Below the pieces are notes generated by a model, which was given only the letters and a program-made list of their open reading frames with translations, had not been told where the DNA came from and did no database searches. From JAMXLO01 sp963818775 (GTDB lineage Bacteria; Pseudomonadota; Alphaproteobacteria; Acetobacterales; Acetobacteraceae), in contig CAWFUF010000029.1 in NCBI GenBank assembly GCA_963818775.1, positions 1 through 64,000 of the forward strand: DNA of 64,000 nucleotides. Direction: 5' to 3'. Positions 8,340-17,194 of the stretch are shown one piece after another. The translations under genes and the position numbers were made by a program. How positions within the stretch are numbered: the stretch's first letter is position 1; each line of letters opens with the position of its first letter.

Positions 8340-9452
8340 CTATGCTGCGTTGCGCATCTCGATCAACTCGACCAGTCGGTTCTTCCACCAAGGCGGCCCA
8401 CCCAGCGCCAGAGCAAGCTGCTTGGAGCGCCGGTAATAAAGGTGGCAGTCAACGTCCCAGGTAAAGCCAATCCCGCCATGCGTCTGGATGTTCTCTTTCG
8501 ACGCAAGGTGGAATGCCTCGGTTGCCGACACACGAGCCGTGGCCGCGGCCAGCGGCAGCTCGGCCGCATCCGACGCAAGCGCCCATGCACCGTAGTAGGC
8601 ATTCGACCGGGCCAGTTCGATCGCGACATACACGTCGGCAAGCTTATGCTTGATCGCCTGGAATGACCCGATCGGCCGGCCGAACGCATACCGCTCCAGG
8701 GCGAAGTTGCGGGCCATCTCCAGTGCGGCATCGGCGCCGCCAACCTGCTCGAATGCGACCAGGATTGCCGCCCGTTCCAGCAGACGCTGCACCACAGGCC
8801 AGCCTGTCTGTGAGCCAAGTTTTTCGACTTCGCTTGCGGCAAAATCGATGCGTGCGTGATTGCGGCTGGGATCGACGGTGCTCAGAATCCGTCGGCTCAC
8901 GGTTGCCTCGGTGAGATCGGCCAGCAGCAGCGCGATCTCGCCCCTCTCGTCTCGCGCCACGACGATGGCGAAATCAGCGGCGGTCCCGTCCATCACGGGC
9001 CATTTGCTGCCGCTCAGTTCTCCTCCAACAGATCGTATCCGCACACCGTCCGGATCGGGATTTCCCGTGCCCTCCGCCAAGGCCAGGCAGCCGATTGCCG
9101 AGCCGTGCGCGAGTTTCGGCAACAGGCGCCGCTTCTGCGCGTCGCTGCCTGCCAACAGCAAGGCCTCGGTGGCCAGATACGCAGATGAGGCGAAAGGCAC
9201 CGGCGCCAACGCGCGGCCGAGTTCCTCTGCCAGCACGCATAATCCTTCATAACCAAGCCCGGCGCCACCAAACTGTTCGGGGATGGCGGCCCCAAGCCAT
9301 CCCATCTCCGCCATCGCGTCCCAGAGGTTGGCGACGTGGGGCTCGTCGCCTTCGAGCACCTGTCGCACGATCTTAGCCGGCGACCGTTCGCTGAGGAACC
9401 GGCGTGCCTGATCGCGCAGCTGCTTCAGGTCGTCCGAGAAATCGAAATTCAT
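8340..9452 (-). CDS. Acyl-CoA dehydrogenase (second subunit of a paired enzyme)
   Basis: A 370-residue acyl-CoA dehydrogenase homologue of the shorter, divergent type. Landmarks are FSDDLKQLRDQARRFLSER, PEQFGGAGLGYEGL, the mid-domain SKWPVMDGTAADF in place of the usual WITNG, ALERYAFGRPIGSFQAIKHKLAD, and the C-terminal THGGIGFTWDVDCHLYYRR. Such subunits occur in tandem with a canonical ACAD in steroid and branched-acid degradation loci of actinobacteria and proteobacteria. It is the promoter-proximal gene of the two-gene unit. Confidence 0.88.
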   Translation of the reverse strand: MNFDFSDDLKQLRDQARRFLSERSPAKIVRQVLEGDEPHVANLWDAMAEMGWLGAAIPEQFGGAGLGYEGLCVLAEELGRALAPVPFASSAYLATEALLLAGSDAQKRRLLPKLAHGSAIGCLALAEGTGNPDPDGVRIRSVGGELSGSKWPVMDGTAADFAIVVARDERGEIALLLADLTEATVSRRILSTVDPSRNHARIDFAASEVEKLGSQTGWPVVQRLLERAAILVAFEQVGGADAALEMARNFALERYAFGRPIGSFQAIKHKLADVYVAIELARSNAYYGAWALASDAAELPLAAATARVSATEAFHLASKENIQTHGGIGFTWDVDCHLYYRRSKQLALALGGPPWWKNRLVELIEMRNAA

Positions 9453-9572
9453 CGACCCACCGCGCGATTGTGACCGACTAGACCGCCCACCCTACAGGCC
9501 GCCCAGGACGTTGACCACGACTGACCAACAACTCGTGCCATGGTTCGCCCGCGGCGCCCCAGACGCGCCGCA

Positions 9573-10319
9573 TCAATCGGCGACGAACGCGCGATACGTC
9601 TCCACCATATCCGCTACCGCCGCCCGATAGATCTGCGCGCCGTGCTCCGGCGTGGACAAGGACGGATCGGAGCCGATCCGCCCGTCAGGGAAGCGGCGAC
9701 GATAGTCCGCGCAGTCGAAGAAGCCCGTGCTCCTTGGCGCAACCTTCGGCGACATCTGCGCGTATTTGATCGCCTGCGGCTGGTAGTGCTGCGCCAGCGA
9801 CACCTCCGACGCCGTGGCGTGGCTGCCGTTCGCATCGCCGTACAGTTCCTTGGCCACTGCGGCGGAGCGCGGTCCCTGCGACCAGAACACCATCTTGCAG
9901 CGCACCGGCGACAACTCGCTAGGGCCGCGCATCGATGACGCGGCATAGATTTCGTCGAATGCCGCCGTCACGGTGGCGACGTTGCCGCCGTGGCCATTGA
10001 TGAACAGGAAGCGTTCGAAGCCGTGCTTCATCAACGAGGTCACCACGTCACCCACCAACCCGATCAGCGTCGATGGCCGCAGCGTGATGGAGCCGGCGAA
10101 GCCAAGATGGTGCTGCGACATGCCGATAGTGAGCGTCGGCGCGACCAGGCAGCCGATCTCATCGCCCACGCCGCGCGCAACAAATTCCGCATCCAGATGG
10201 TCGGTACCGATCAGGCCGTTCGGCCCGTGCTGTTCGGTCGAGCCGATCGGGATGATGATGCCGCGCGACGAACGCAGGTAGTCCTCGACCTCATGCCAGG
10301 TGGACAGCGCAAGCTGCAT
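9573..10319 (-). CDS. Creatininase-family amidohydrolase
   Basis: A 248-residue metal-dependent amidohydrolase of the creatininase fold. GIIIPIGSTEQHGPNGLIGTDHLDA supplies metal ligands (Glu29, His31, Asp40) and FINGHGGN the conserved glycine-rich loop. ATG 10319 sits eight bases after GGAGAGGAGA; a longer open frame to 10337 would begin inside that site. It lies downstream of nothing on its own strand and is divergent from the DHFR-like gene with 95 bases between. The substrate cannot be read from the sequence; creatininase itself is only one activity in this family. Confidence 0.9.
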   Translation of the reverse strand: MQLALSTWHEVEDYLRSSRGIIIPIGSTEQHGPNGLIGTDHLDAEFVARGVGDEIGCLVAPTLTIGMSQHHLGFAGSITLRPSTLIGLVGDVVTSLMKHGFERFLFINGHGGNVATVTAAFDEIYAASSMRGPSELSPVRCKMVFWSQGPRSAAVAKELYGDANGSHATASEVSLAQHYQPQAIKYAQMSPKVAPRSTGFFDCADYRRRFPDGRIGSDPSLSTPEHGAQIYRAAVADMVETYRAFVAD

Positions 10320-10414
10320 GGGCGTTCTCCTCTCCAATACCGCATCTTGCAGGCCGGCGCCCTGGCCCGCAATTGTCTCACCAGACGATCAGGCGATTGC
10401 AGGAGGCAGCCAAC

Positions 10415-10984
10415 GTGGCAGGCCGCATCGAGGGTTACGCCATCATCTCCGAGGACGGCATGCTGGCAAACTCCGCGCGGATCATGCCAAACTCGCTCAA
10501 GTTCGAAGCCGATCAGCGGTTCTTCGAGCGTGGGCTCGACGGGGTCGATGTCGTTGTGCACGGGCGCCACTCGCAGGAGCAGCAGCCACGTTCGCACCTG
10601 CGCCACCGGCTGATACTGACGCGCAGAGTCGCGGCCACCGCGCGGCACCCGTCGAACGAATGGGCTCTGCTATGGAACCCAGCGGGTGCGTCATTTGAGG
10701 CGGCATTGAGCGCACTTGGCACTCCTGACGCCAGCGTCGGTGTCATTGGCGGCGCGGAGGTGTTCGCGTTGTTCCTCGACCGCTACGACGGATTTTATCT
10801 CTCACGCGCACCCAATGTGCGTCTGCCAGGTGGCCGCCCTGTCTTTCCGGAGGTGCCCATGCGGACACCCGGGCAGATATTGGCAGCCCATGGCCTCCAT
10901 CCCGACGAGCCAGAAATGCTTGACCCCGCAAAGGGCCTCACGATGGTGAGATGGCGACGCAAGAAAGTCACATTTACGCCATAG
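10415..10984 (+). CDS. Dihydrofolate-reductase-like protein
   Basis: A 189-residue protein of the DHFR/RibD fold. GRIEGYAIISEDGMLA is the N-terminal substrate strand, GVDVVVHGRHS the dinucleotide-binding turn, LILTRRVA the next strand, and VGVIGGAEVFALFLDRYDGFYLSRA the equivalent of the DHFR GG-E-V-Y region. GTG 10415 has AGGAGG nine to fourteen bases upstream and is preferred over ATG-type starts further up. The protein diverges from FolA and lacks its usual WxxP segment, so folate reduction is not certain. Confidence 0.8.
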   Translation: MAGRIEGYAIISEDGMLANSARIMPNSLKFEADQRFFERGLDGVDVVVHGRHSQEQQPRSHLRHRLILTRRVAATARHPSNEWALLWNPAGASFEAALSALGTPDASVGVIGGAEVFALFLDRYDGFYLSRAPNVRLPGGRPVFPEVPMRTPGQILAAHGLHPDEPEMLDPAKGLTMVRWRRKKVTFTP

Positions 10985-11008
10985 AGTGAGGTGTTTCCCT
11001 GGCGAAAT

Positions 11009-11039
11009 GCTATATGCCGGATATGAAACGGCATATAGC
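11009..11039. repeat. Perfect 11-bp inverted repeat (terminator or operator)
   Basis: GCTATATGCCG (11009-11019) and CGGCATATAGC (11029-11039) are exact reverse complements with a nine-base spacer. It starts 25 bases after the DHFR-like stop and lies 234 bases before the DUF3126 start. There is no T-run, so it is not a canonical intrinsic terminator on the plus strand. An operator or a transcript-stabilising hairpin fits equally well. Confidence 0.6.
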
Positions 11040-11272
11040 GGCTTGGTTCGGCAAGGGCGCGGTTACCTTCCCAGGTGAGCAGAGCTGGCGTGCCCGTAAC
11101 TTGTTTACGCCACCCCTCAATTTCCCGTATCATCGCGACCAGAGTGGCCCGTCGGTTGATGTCTGGGTCGCTGAGGATGAGTGGCTCGCAGGGTTACCCG
11201 GCAATCGAACTGAGCAATTCGGCTGGTGGCAATTCCCTGGACACCGGTGACCGAGACACCAGGGAGGTGGCG

Positions 11273-11521
11273 ATGGACCGATCAGACATTGCGCGGGTCC
11301 AGGCTTACTTGCGCAAGACGCTGGGCAGCGACCTGATCCATATCGACGTGCCTAAGAGTGCCAACGGTCCCGTTGAGCTGCGTGCGGGTCGGGAGTTTCT
11401 CGGAACGGTGCACCGAGACGAAGAAGATGGGGAAATCTCATTTTCTGTGCACATGACGATTCTCGAGGAAGATCTCCCCGCTGCTGCTCCGCCAACCGTA
11501 TCTGGGGTCAAGCGACGGTGA
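11273..11521 (+). CDS. DUF3126 family protein
   Basis: An 82-residue alphaproteobacterial DUF3126 protein, function unknown. It shows the family pattern: IARVQAYLRKTLGSDLIHI, then PVELRAGREFLGTVHRDEEDGEISFSVHMTILEEDL. ATG 11273 follows AGGGAGGTGG, a strong ribosome-binding site. The upstream 288 bases hold the inverted repeat at 11009-11039 and no convincing gene. It ends five bases from the stop of the convergent response-regulator gene. Confidence 0.9.
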   Translation: MDRSDIARVQAYLRKTLGSDLIHIDVPKSANGPVELRAGREFLGTVHRDEEDGEISFSVHMTILEEDLPAAAPPTVSGVKRR

Positions 11522-11526
11522 CAGCG

Positions 11527-11898
11527 TCACTGGGCAGCGTACGCTACCAGTTGCAGCAACTTTTCGAAATCGATGGGCTTCGACAGCACGTCTAGCGCAC
11601 CTAGGTCGCGGGCCTCCGCAGCAACACGGGCGTCTGGCAATCCGGTCACCAGCAGTGATGGGATCGAGTGGCCGCCGGAATCCAGCGCCCGCAACAAATC
11701 CAGCCCGGTCATCTCCGGCATTTTCTGGTCCACGACCAGGCATGTCACTTCGCCCAGTTCGGGATCATCAAGCAGCTGCCGACCGGAGGTATAGGTTTTG
11801 ACTGTATGGCCAGCCAATTCCAGCAAAGCGTCGAGCACATCGCGCACGTCCCCATCATCATCGACAATAGCGACTATGTTCGAATTTTCTGTGGGCAC
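11527..11898 (-). CDS. Single-domain response regulator (FixJ-type receiver)
   Basis: A 123-residue stand-alone CheY-like receiver. The acidic pocket is Asp13/Asp14 (IVDDDGDVRDVL), the phospho-acceptor Asp57 (LVVDQKMPEMTGLDLL), the switch Thr85 (SLLVTG) and Lys107 (VLSKPID). It has no output domain, so it probably acts by protein contact or as a phosphate sink. No histidine kinase lies nearby, making it an orphan. The sequence is closest in style to FixJ N-terminal receivers. Confidence 0.93.
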   Translation of the reverse strand: MPTENSNIVAIVDDDGDVRDVLDALLELAGHTVKTYTSGRQLLDDPELGEVTCLVVDQKMPEMTGLDLLRALDSGGHSIPSLLVTGLPDARVAAEARDLGALDVLSKPIDFEKLLQLVAYAAQ

Positions 11899-12129
11899 GT
11901 GAGGGCCAATTCCTGAAAATCTCGCAGCTATACTGACGGCGTACGATACAGCCGCAAGACAAACCGCGCGGGCTCACGCTGTATTGTGGCGCCGGTATTC
12001 CAATGGCAATAACCCGCAGCAAATTTATGATGAGATAGAGATCCCGCATTCCGTTCCTGACGCAAGCGTGACGATATCTGTGATCACGATCTCGCGGGGC
12101 TCGGCAACCTGAATAGTTCTGGTCATCTA

Positions 12130-12206
12130 TGGCGCGCCCTGGTGGATTCGAACCACCGACCCACAGCTTAGAAGGCTGTTGCTCTATCCAACTGAGCTAA
12201 GGGCGC
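12130..12206 (-). tRNA. tRNA-Arg (anticodon TCT)
   Basis: On the minus strand the acceptor stem GCGCCCT (12206-12200) pairs with AGGGCGC (12140-12134). The D arm contains AGCTCAGTTGGATAGAGC, the anticodon stem-loop is ACAGC-CTTCTAA-GCTGT with anticodon TCT, and the T arm has GGTTCGAATCC. The discriminator G (12133) is followed by an encoded CCA (12132-12130). Length with CCA is 77 bases. The 262 bases upstream (12207-12468) show no gene. Confidence 0.96.
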
Positions 12207-12468
12207 CCCGCAGGTTCGGCGTGTCCGGCAGGTTCTAACAGGTCGCTCCAATAGACCCGCCCGCCTTTTAGTGCCAGATTTGCGGGCTCGCCATTTGCCC
12301 GGTCGGCTGCACCCTTGCATCCATGACGCCGCCCCATGATCCTTGATCCGATGGCCAATCGGAGTCGCCGATCTGAATCATTGCCGCGGTCTCACGGGGG
12401 GTGCCATAGGCGCGCCCGATTGACTAACTGATGTCAACGCCTGCCACGCCAACGCCAAGGAGGGCTGC

Positions 12469-13758
12469 ATGTGGCGCTTCCTGCTGCCGGCCTTAGCCAT
12501 GATGGGCGCAATGAGTGCGCTGATCTTCGGCGCTGTCGGCGACCTGTGGTTGTCGCCTGACCTGTCCAGCGGGGGAAGCGCCATCATCAGTCATGCGGAG
12601 CCGGAGCAGGCCGCTCCTGCCGCCCCCTCGCCCTCGCCCTCGCCGAAGGCGCCCTCACCCGTACCGATGGTGAGCGCTCCGACCTCGGCCATGCTAACTG
12701 AGGCTCAAGCCCGGGACGCATTGCAACGTCAGATTGCCGATTTGCAACAACAAGCCACCTCGCTGCAGGGCGGGATCGCCGAACTGCAACGACAGGACGG
12801 CGCACTGCAGACCCAGATCGCTCAACATAAGAAGCAGCTTGCACAACGCGCGGCGGACGCTTCGGCGGTTGCGGAACAGCAGACGACGCGCGACGCATTG
12901 CAGCGTCAGATTGCCGGTTTGCAGCGCCAGATCGTCGATCTGCAACGGCAGGATGGCTCGATACAGAGTGAGATCGCTCAGCACAGGCAGGAGCTCACGC
13001 AAGGTTCTCAGGACCTCGCGCAACGATCGCAGGATCTGGCCCGGAGCACCGAGGCGCTCACCCAGCAAACCCGTGACCTCGATGCTGTGCGCGCCGAAAC
13101 GGACAGGCTTCGGCAGGGCATTGATAGGCTCCGTGAGCAGCGCCAGGCGGAGGAGGCAACACTGGCGCGAGAGAAGGCGCAGGAGCAACTGGCAGCGGTT
13201 ACGGCGCCGCGACCCGCTCCACCGAAGCCCACACCTCGCACGGCGCAGCCCTTGCCCGTCCGGCAACCGACGCAGTCCACGCCAGGCCCACAGCCAAGCC
13301 AGCCGATGCCAGCCCCGCAGCCGGCCCAGCCCATGCCAACTCCTCAGCCGGCCCAGCTGATGCCCGCGCCGTCCGCGGCGCAGCAATTGCAGACTGCGCG
13401 CCAGTGGCTGTCAGCGGGACGGCCTGACGAGGCACGACGCATACTGGCGATGGTCCAAACCCAGATGGTGTTCCAGCCGGTCACACCGGACCAGCCATCA
13501 GCCAATGGCGGCAATCCCTCCGCGACCGACATCGGCGATGCTATCCGCTGGCTCGACATGGGGGCCAGCGGTCAGGCGATGCAGTCGATCACACGGGCGA
13601 TCGGAAATGCGAACCCGCCGGCGAATGCGAACCTCGCCGGCAACGCGCGACCCGCGGGTGGACCTGTCCGCGCCTGGTCTGGCTATGCAGCAGATGCGCC
13701 GTCGGGCGCTGTCCCTCCACCGCCGCCGGGCTACTACAGAAGCGAATTTGACCGCTAG
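12469..13758 (+). CDS. Membrane-anchored coiled-coil, proline/glutamine-rich envelope protein
   Basis: A 429-residue protein of unknown function. Residues 1-30 form one hydrophobic anchor (MWRFLLPALAMMGAMSALIF). A Pro/Ala linker (PAAPSPSPSPKAPSP) follows, then about 150 residues of Gln-rich coiled coil made of a duplicated block: LQRQIADLQQQ...LQTQIAQHKKQL and LQRQIAGLQRQ...IQSEIAQHRQEL. Next come imperfect eight-residue repeats of the type PQPAQPMP (about 260-300). The C-terminal helical segment (QQLQTARQWLSAGRPDEARRIL) resembles a TPR-like unit and the tail is proline-rich. AAGGAGG lies before the ATG. The layout suggests a periplasm-spanning protein anchored in the inner membrane, by analogy with TolA/TonB architecture only. 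Confidence 0.75.
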   Translation: MWRFLLPALAMMGAMSALIFGAVGDLWLSPDLSSGGSAIISHAEPEQAAPAAPSPSPSPKAPSPVPMVSAPTSAMLTEAQARDALQRQIADLQQQATSLQGGIAELQRQDGALQTQIAQHKKQLAQRAADASAVAEQQTTRDALQRQIAGLQRQIVDLQRQDGSIQSEIAQHRQELTQGSQDLAQRSQDLARSTEALTQQTRDLDAVRAETDRLRQGIDRLREQRQAEEATLAREKAQEQLAAVTAPRPAPPKPTPRTAQPLPVRQPTQSTPGPQPSQPMPAPQPAQPMPTPQPAQLMPAPSAAQQLQTARQWLSAGRPDEARRILAMVQTQMVFQPVTPDQPSANGGNPSATDIGDAIRWLDMGASGQAMQSITRAIGNANPPANANLAGNARPAGGPVRAWSGYAADAPSGAVPPPPPGYYRSEFDR

Positions 13759-14348
13759 GATGGCGGGTGGGCGGTTTAGAACCGCGCCGATTTTGCCTGC
13801 CGTCAAACGGAGGTTGATGGGGGTCGCAACTCAGCAACCTGGCGTGGTGACCGCGCGAGATCGTGAGTTCACGACGCTGCGAGGCGCCCTGAAAAGCTCC
13901 TTGCTCGCCCCGCTGTCGCTGAGCTGTTCGGGCATTCAGATCTCGGCGAACATCGACGAAGAAATCGTTAATCATCAACGTTGTACGATATGCAACGCAC
14001 CCCGCTTGGCGGCTGCGGTTTCACAGGTCGCCGATTGGCTCGGTATGGCAGCGATGGCAAACGTTGCGGTGTGACAAACCGTTATGACTTGTCATATCGT
14101 CGCAGCGTGAAATCTCTGTTGTCGGTAGGCGCGGAATTGATGCCTTTGGCACGATATTGCGATCATGAGCGAAACCCTCTTCGCTGTGTTCCTGCAACAC
14201 TAGGCAGCACGCGCGCAGCTTCGTAATCCGTGCCGTAATCCTGAACCAATGTCCTCTGGAGATGTGGTCAATGATGGGCGTTACTCCTGGTTATTTCGCT
14301 CCGCCAAGGAAGGCCGACTGCCGTGTCGCAACCGGGGGAAGTCTACCC
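13759..14348. other. Long intergenic region
   Basis: 590 bases without a convincing gene between the coiled-coil protein and the export lipoprotein. Short open frames here have no signal peptide, good start site or recognisable motif. The visible structure is a perfect palindrome at 14083-14096 and a weak inverted repeat (CGTTG at 13979, CAACG at 13993). Base composition is less GC-rich around 13960-14110 than in the flanking genes, as expected for a promoter region. Confidence 0.5.
14083..14096. promoter_or_regulatory. Perfect palindrome TATGAC-TT-GTCATA, possible operator
   Basis: A 6-2-6 perfect inverted repeat about 250 bases upstream of the export-lipoprotein start, in AT-richer intergenic DNA. 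Its size and symmetry fit a dimeric regulator site. The regulator is not identifiable. Confidence 0.35.
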
Positions 14349-15122
14349 ATGGCGCAAACGCGGGTACGCAACGTCCTCGCCGTGACCACTGCCGCCTGCG
14401 CCCTTGCCGCACTGTCTGCATGCAGTCCGGTGCCCGACCTGCCACCGGCGCCCCCGACACCGGCACCCGGAACAGGGTATGTCAGCAACCTCGAGCCGTA
14501 TCGTATCCAGGTGGGCGACGTGTTGGCCGTCCGGCTCATGCTGAACCCCGAGCTGAACGAGGAGGTCACGGTTCGCCCCGATGGCCGCGTTTCGACCACA
14601 GTCGCAAGGGACGAGCTTGCCTACGGTCGCACCGTGCCGGAGCTCGCCGGCGCCCTTACGCACGATTATTCGACCGACCTGCGCAACCCGCGTCTCACGG
14701 TTGTGGTGAAGTCATTCGCGCCGACGCGTATCTATGTCGGCGGCGAGGTCGCCACGCCCGGCGAGTTCATTACTGTGGGACCAAACCTCACGCTATCTCA
14801 GGCGATCGCGCGTGCCGGCGGCCTCAAGATATCGACCAGCGACGAGAACAAGGTGTTCATCATCCGCCGCGGACCCAACGATGTGCCGCAGCTCTTCTCG
14901 GTCCGCTTTCAGGACCTGATGTGGGGTAAAGATCCGACCGCCGATGTGCGGCTTGCACCGTATGATGTGGTGTACGTGCCGCGCAGCGGCATCGCGGAGG
15001 TCTACAAATTCGTCGACCAATATCTGCTGCAATTCGTCCCGGTCAGCTGGGGCTTCTCCTATATCGTAGGCGGCGGCGGCGGCGGCGGCACGGTAGTGAC
15101 TGCTCCCACAACAACCAAGTAG
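14349..15122 (+). CDS. Wza-type polysaccharide export lipoprotein
   Basis: A 257-residue outer-membrane or periplasmic export protein of the Poly_export/SLBB type. The N-terminus is a lipoprotein signal (LAALSAC, Cys about residue 25) followed by a Pro-rich linker. YRIQVGDVLAVRLMLNPELNEEVTVRPDGRVS is the Poly_export domain and RIYVGGEVATPGEF starts the SLBB domain. The tail has seven to eight consecutive glycines. ATG 14349 with GGGGGAAG before it gives the lipoprotein start; the frame is open to 14262. No other polysaccharide biosynthesis or export gene is nearby, so its substrate is unknown. Confidence 0.9.
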   Translation: MAQTRVRNVLAVTTAACALAALSACSPVPDLPPAPPTPAPGTGYVSNLEPYRIQVGDVLAVRLMLNPELNEEVTVRPDGRVSTTVARDELAYGRTVPELAGALTHDYSTDLRNPRLTVVVKSFAPTRIYVGGEVATPGEFITVGPNLTLSQAIARAGGLKISTSDENKVFIIRRGPNDVPQLFSVRFQDLMWGKDPTADVRLAPYDVVYVPRSGIAEVYKFVDQYLLQFVPVSWGFSYIVGGGGGGGTVVTAPTTTK

Positions 15123-15226
15123 GGGTAAGTGCAGGCTGCGGCGTGGCGGGGTCCTCCTGTCGCGCCCGCCGGCGGTCGTGAATTGCCGTGTGTGACGTGA
15201 CGGTGCATCGCGCGTCACACTTACAG

Positions 15227-17194
15227 CTATACATCCAGCTCCTCGACCGTCCGCGCGCGCTCCTGGATGAACGCGAACCGAAGCTCAGGGCGCCGCCCCA
15301 TCAGGCTTTCCACCAACTCCGCCGTCGCCGCCCGCTCGTCCGGCGCCGCCACAACCTTCAGCAGCGTGCGCTTTGCCGGGTCCATCGTGGTCTCCTTGAG
15401 TTGCGATGGCGGCATCTCCCCCAGCCCCTTGAAGCGGCTCACCTCCACCTTTGCGTTCGCCTTGAACTCGCGTTTCGTCTTCGCCTCGCGATCCGCGTCG
15501 TCCATCGCATAGACGGACTTCGCGCCCTGTGTCAGCCGATACAGCGGGGGTTGCGCCAGATACACATGCCCGTGGCGCACCAGCTCCGGCAGCTCGCGAT
15601 AGAAGAATGTCATGAGCAGTGACGCGATATGTGCCCCATCCACGTCGGCGTCGGTCATGATGATAACCCGTCCATAGCGCAACTTGGCACGGTCGAAGCG
15701 GTCGCCGACGCCGCAACCTAGCGCCTCGATCAGATCCTTCAGCTCCTGGTTCTGCCTCAGCTTGTCCGCCGACGCGCTGGCCACGTTGAGGATCTTGCCG
15801 CGCAATGGCAGCACTGCCTGGGTCTCGCGGTTGCGCGCCTGCTTGGCCGAGCCGCCGGCCGAATCCCCCTCCACCAGAAAGATCTCAGTCTCGGCGGCGT
15901 TCTCCCGCGTGCAGTCGGTGAGCTTGCCCGGCAGTCGCAGCCGGCGCGTGGCCGACTTGCGTGCCGTGTCCTTTACCTCGCGCCGGCGCAGCCGCTCCTC
16001 CGCCCGCTCAATGACGAAGGCGAGCAGGTTGTCCGCCTGCGTCGGATCGCCTGCCAGCCAGTGGTCGAAGCGGTCACGCAGCGCGGTCTCCACCAGGCGC
16101 GAGGCCTCGGTGCTGGTGAGCTTCTCCTTGGTCTGGCCCTGAAATTGCGGCTCGCGCAGGAACACCGAGAGCTTGGCGGCGATCGGCCCGAGCAGGTCGT
16201 CGGCCACCACCTGGGCTGTTCGGCGATTGCCACGCTGCTCGCCCCAAGCCCGCAGCCCTTTCAGCAAAGCAGTGCGAAACCCAGCCTCGTGCGTGCCTCC
16301 CTGCGTCGTCGGAATTGTGTTGCAATACGAGTGGACAAACCCCTCGCCTTCCTCCAGCCAGGCCGCAGCCCATTCCATCCGGCCGGCGCCACTTGGCAGG
16401 TCCGCCTCGCCTGACCAAGGCTGCGGCAGGACCCGGGACGCCTCGCCGATTTCCGCCTCCAGGCTGTCGCGCAGTCCGCCCGGAAAGTGCAGCACCGCCT
16501 CGGCTGGCGTATCGTCCTTGAGACCACGCAGCAGAGACGCATCGCACGCCCAGCGGATCTGCACGCCACGGAACAAATAGGCCTTCGAGCGGCACAGCCG
16601 ATATAGCCGCGGGGGACTGAACCCGACGCTGCCAAACACGGTCGGGTCAGGCTTGAAGCGGATCGAGGTTCCGCGCTTGTTGTGCACCGCGCCCGCGTTG
16701 ACCAGCTTTGTGGTCGGCTTGCCGCGTGCATAGCTCTGCTTCCACAAGACACGGTCGCGCGCTACCTCCACCTGCATCGCCGCCGACAGCGCGTTCACCA
16801 CCGAACTGCCGACGCCGTGCAGGCCACCGGACGTCGCATAGACCTTGCCGCCGAATTTGCCACCCGAATGCAGGGTCGTCAGGATAACTTCCAGTGCGCT
16901 GAGATTCTTGAATTTTGGATGCGGGTCCACCGGGATGCCGCGGCCATTGTCACGCACGGTCAGCCAGTTGTCCGGCTCCAGCGTCACCTCGATGAAGCTG
17001 GCATGGCCGGCGACCGCCTCGTCCATTGCATTATCGAGCAGTTCGGCAGCCAAATGGTGCAGCGCCGGCTCGTCGGTACCACCGATATACATGCCGGGCC
17101 GCCGCCGTACCGGTTCCAGTCCCTCCAGGACCTCGATGTCCTTGGCGGAATAGTCGGACCCTTTGCTCTGGTTGCCGCCAAACAGATCGTTCAT
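15227..17194 (-). CDS. parE: DNA topoisomerase IV subunit B
   Basis: ATPase subunit of topoisomerase IV, which decatenates daughter chromosomes with ParC. The 655-residue protein has the GHKL ATPase (ELLDNAMDEA at 51-60, DNGRGIP at 82-88), a transducer domain, and the TOPRIM region with EGDSAGGSAKQARNR near 440, PLRGKILNV, and DADVDGAHI near 513. Length and the shortened insert mark it as ParE rather than GyrB. parC is not in the window. Weak Shine-Dalgarno (GAGA) before the ATG. Confidence 0.95.
   Translation of the reverse strand: MNDLFGGNQSKGSDYSAKDIEVLEGLEPVRRRPGMYIGGTDEPALHHLAAELLDNAMDEAVAGHASFIEVTLEPDNWLTVRDNGRGIPVDPHPKFKNLSALEVILTTLHSGGKFGGKVYATSGGLHGVGSSVVNALSAAMQVEVARDRVLWKQSYARGKPTTKLVNAGAVHNKRGTSIRFKPDPTVFGSVGFSPPRLYRLCRSKAYLFRGVQIRWACDASLLRGLKDDTPAEAVLHFPGGLRDSLEAEIGEASRVLPQPWSGEADLPSGAGRMEWAAAWLEEGEGFVHSYCNTIPTTQGGTHEAGFRTALLKGLRAWGEQRGNRRTAQVVADDLLGPIAAKLSVFLREPQFQGQTKEKLTSTEASRLVETALRDRFDHWLAGDPTQADNLLAFVIERAEERLRRREVKDTARKSATRRLRLPGKLTDCTRENAAETEIFLVEGDSAGGSAKQARNRETQAVLPLRGKILNVASASADKLRQNQELKDLIEALGCGVGDRFDRAKLRYGRVIIMTDADVDGAHIASLLMTFFYRELPELVRHGHVYLAQPPLYRLTQGAKSVYAMDDADREAKTKREFKANAKVEVSRFKGLGEMPPSQLKETTMDPAKRTLLKVVAAPDERAATAELVESLMGRRPELRFAFIQERARTVEELDV

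Noticed and set aside
11014..11250. 78-residue frame between the DHFR-like and DUF3126 genes
   Set aside because: It begins inside the 11-bp inverted repeat, has no ribosome-binding site or family match.
12590..13400. Repetitive CAG/CCG tracts as a DNA repeat array
   Set aside because: They are explained by protein-level coiled-coil and proline repeats in one open frame.
13505..14074. 189-residue plus-strand frame across the end of the coiled-coil gene
   Set aside because: Mostly overlaps the real gene in another frame; no motif, poor start.
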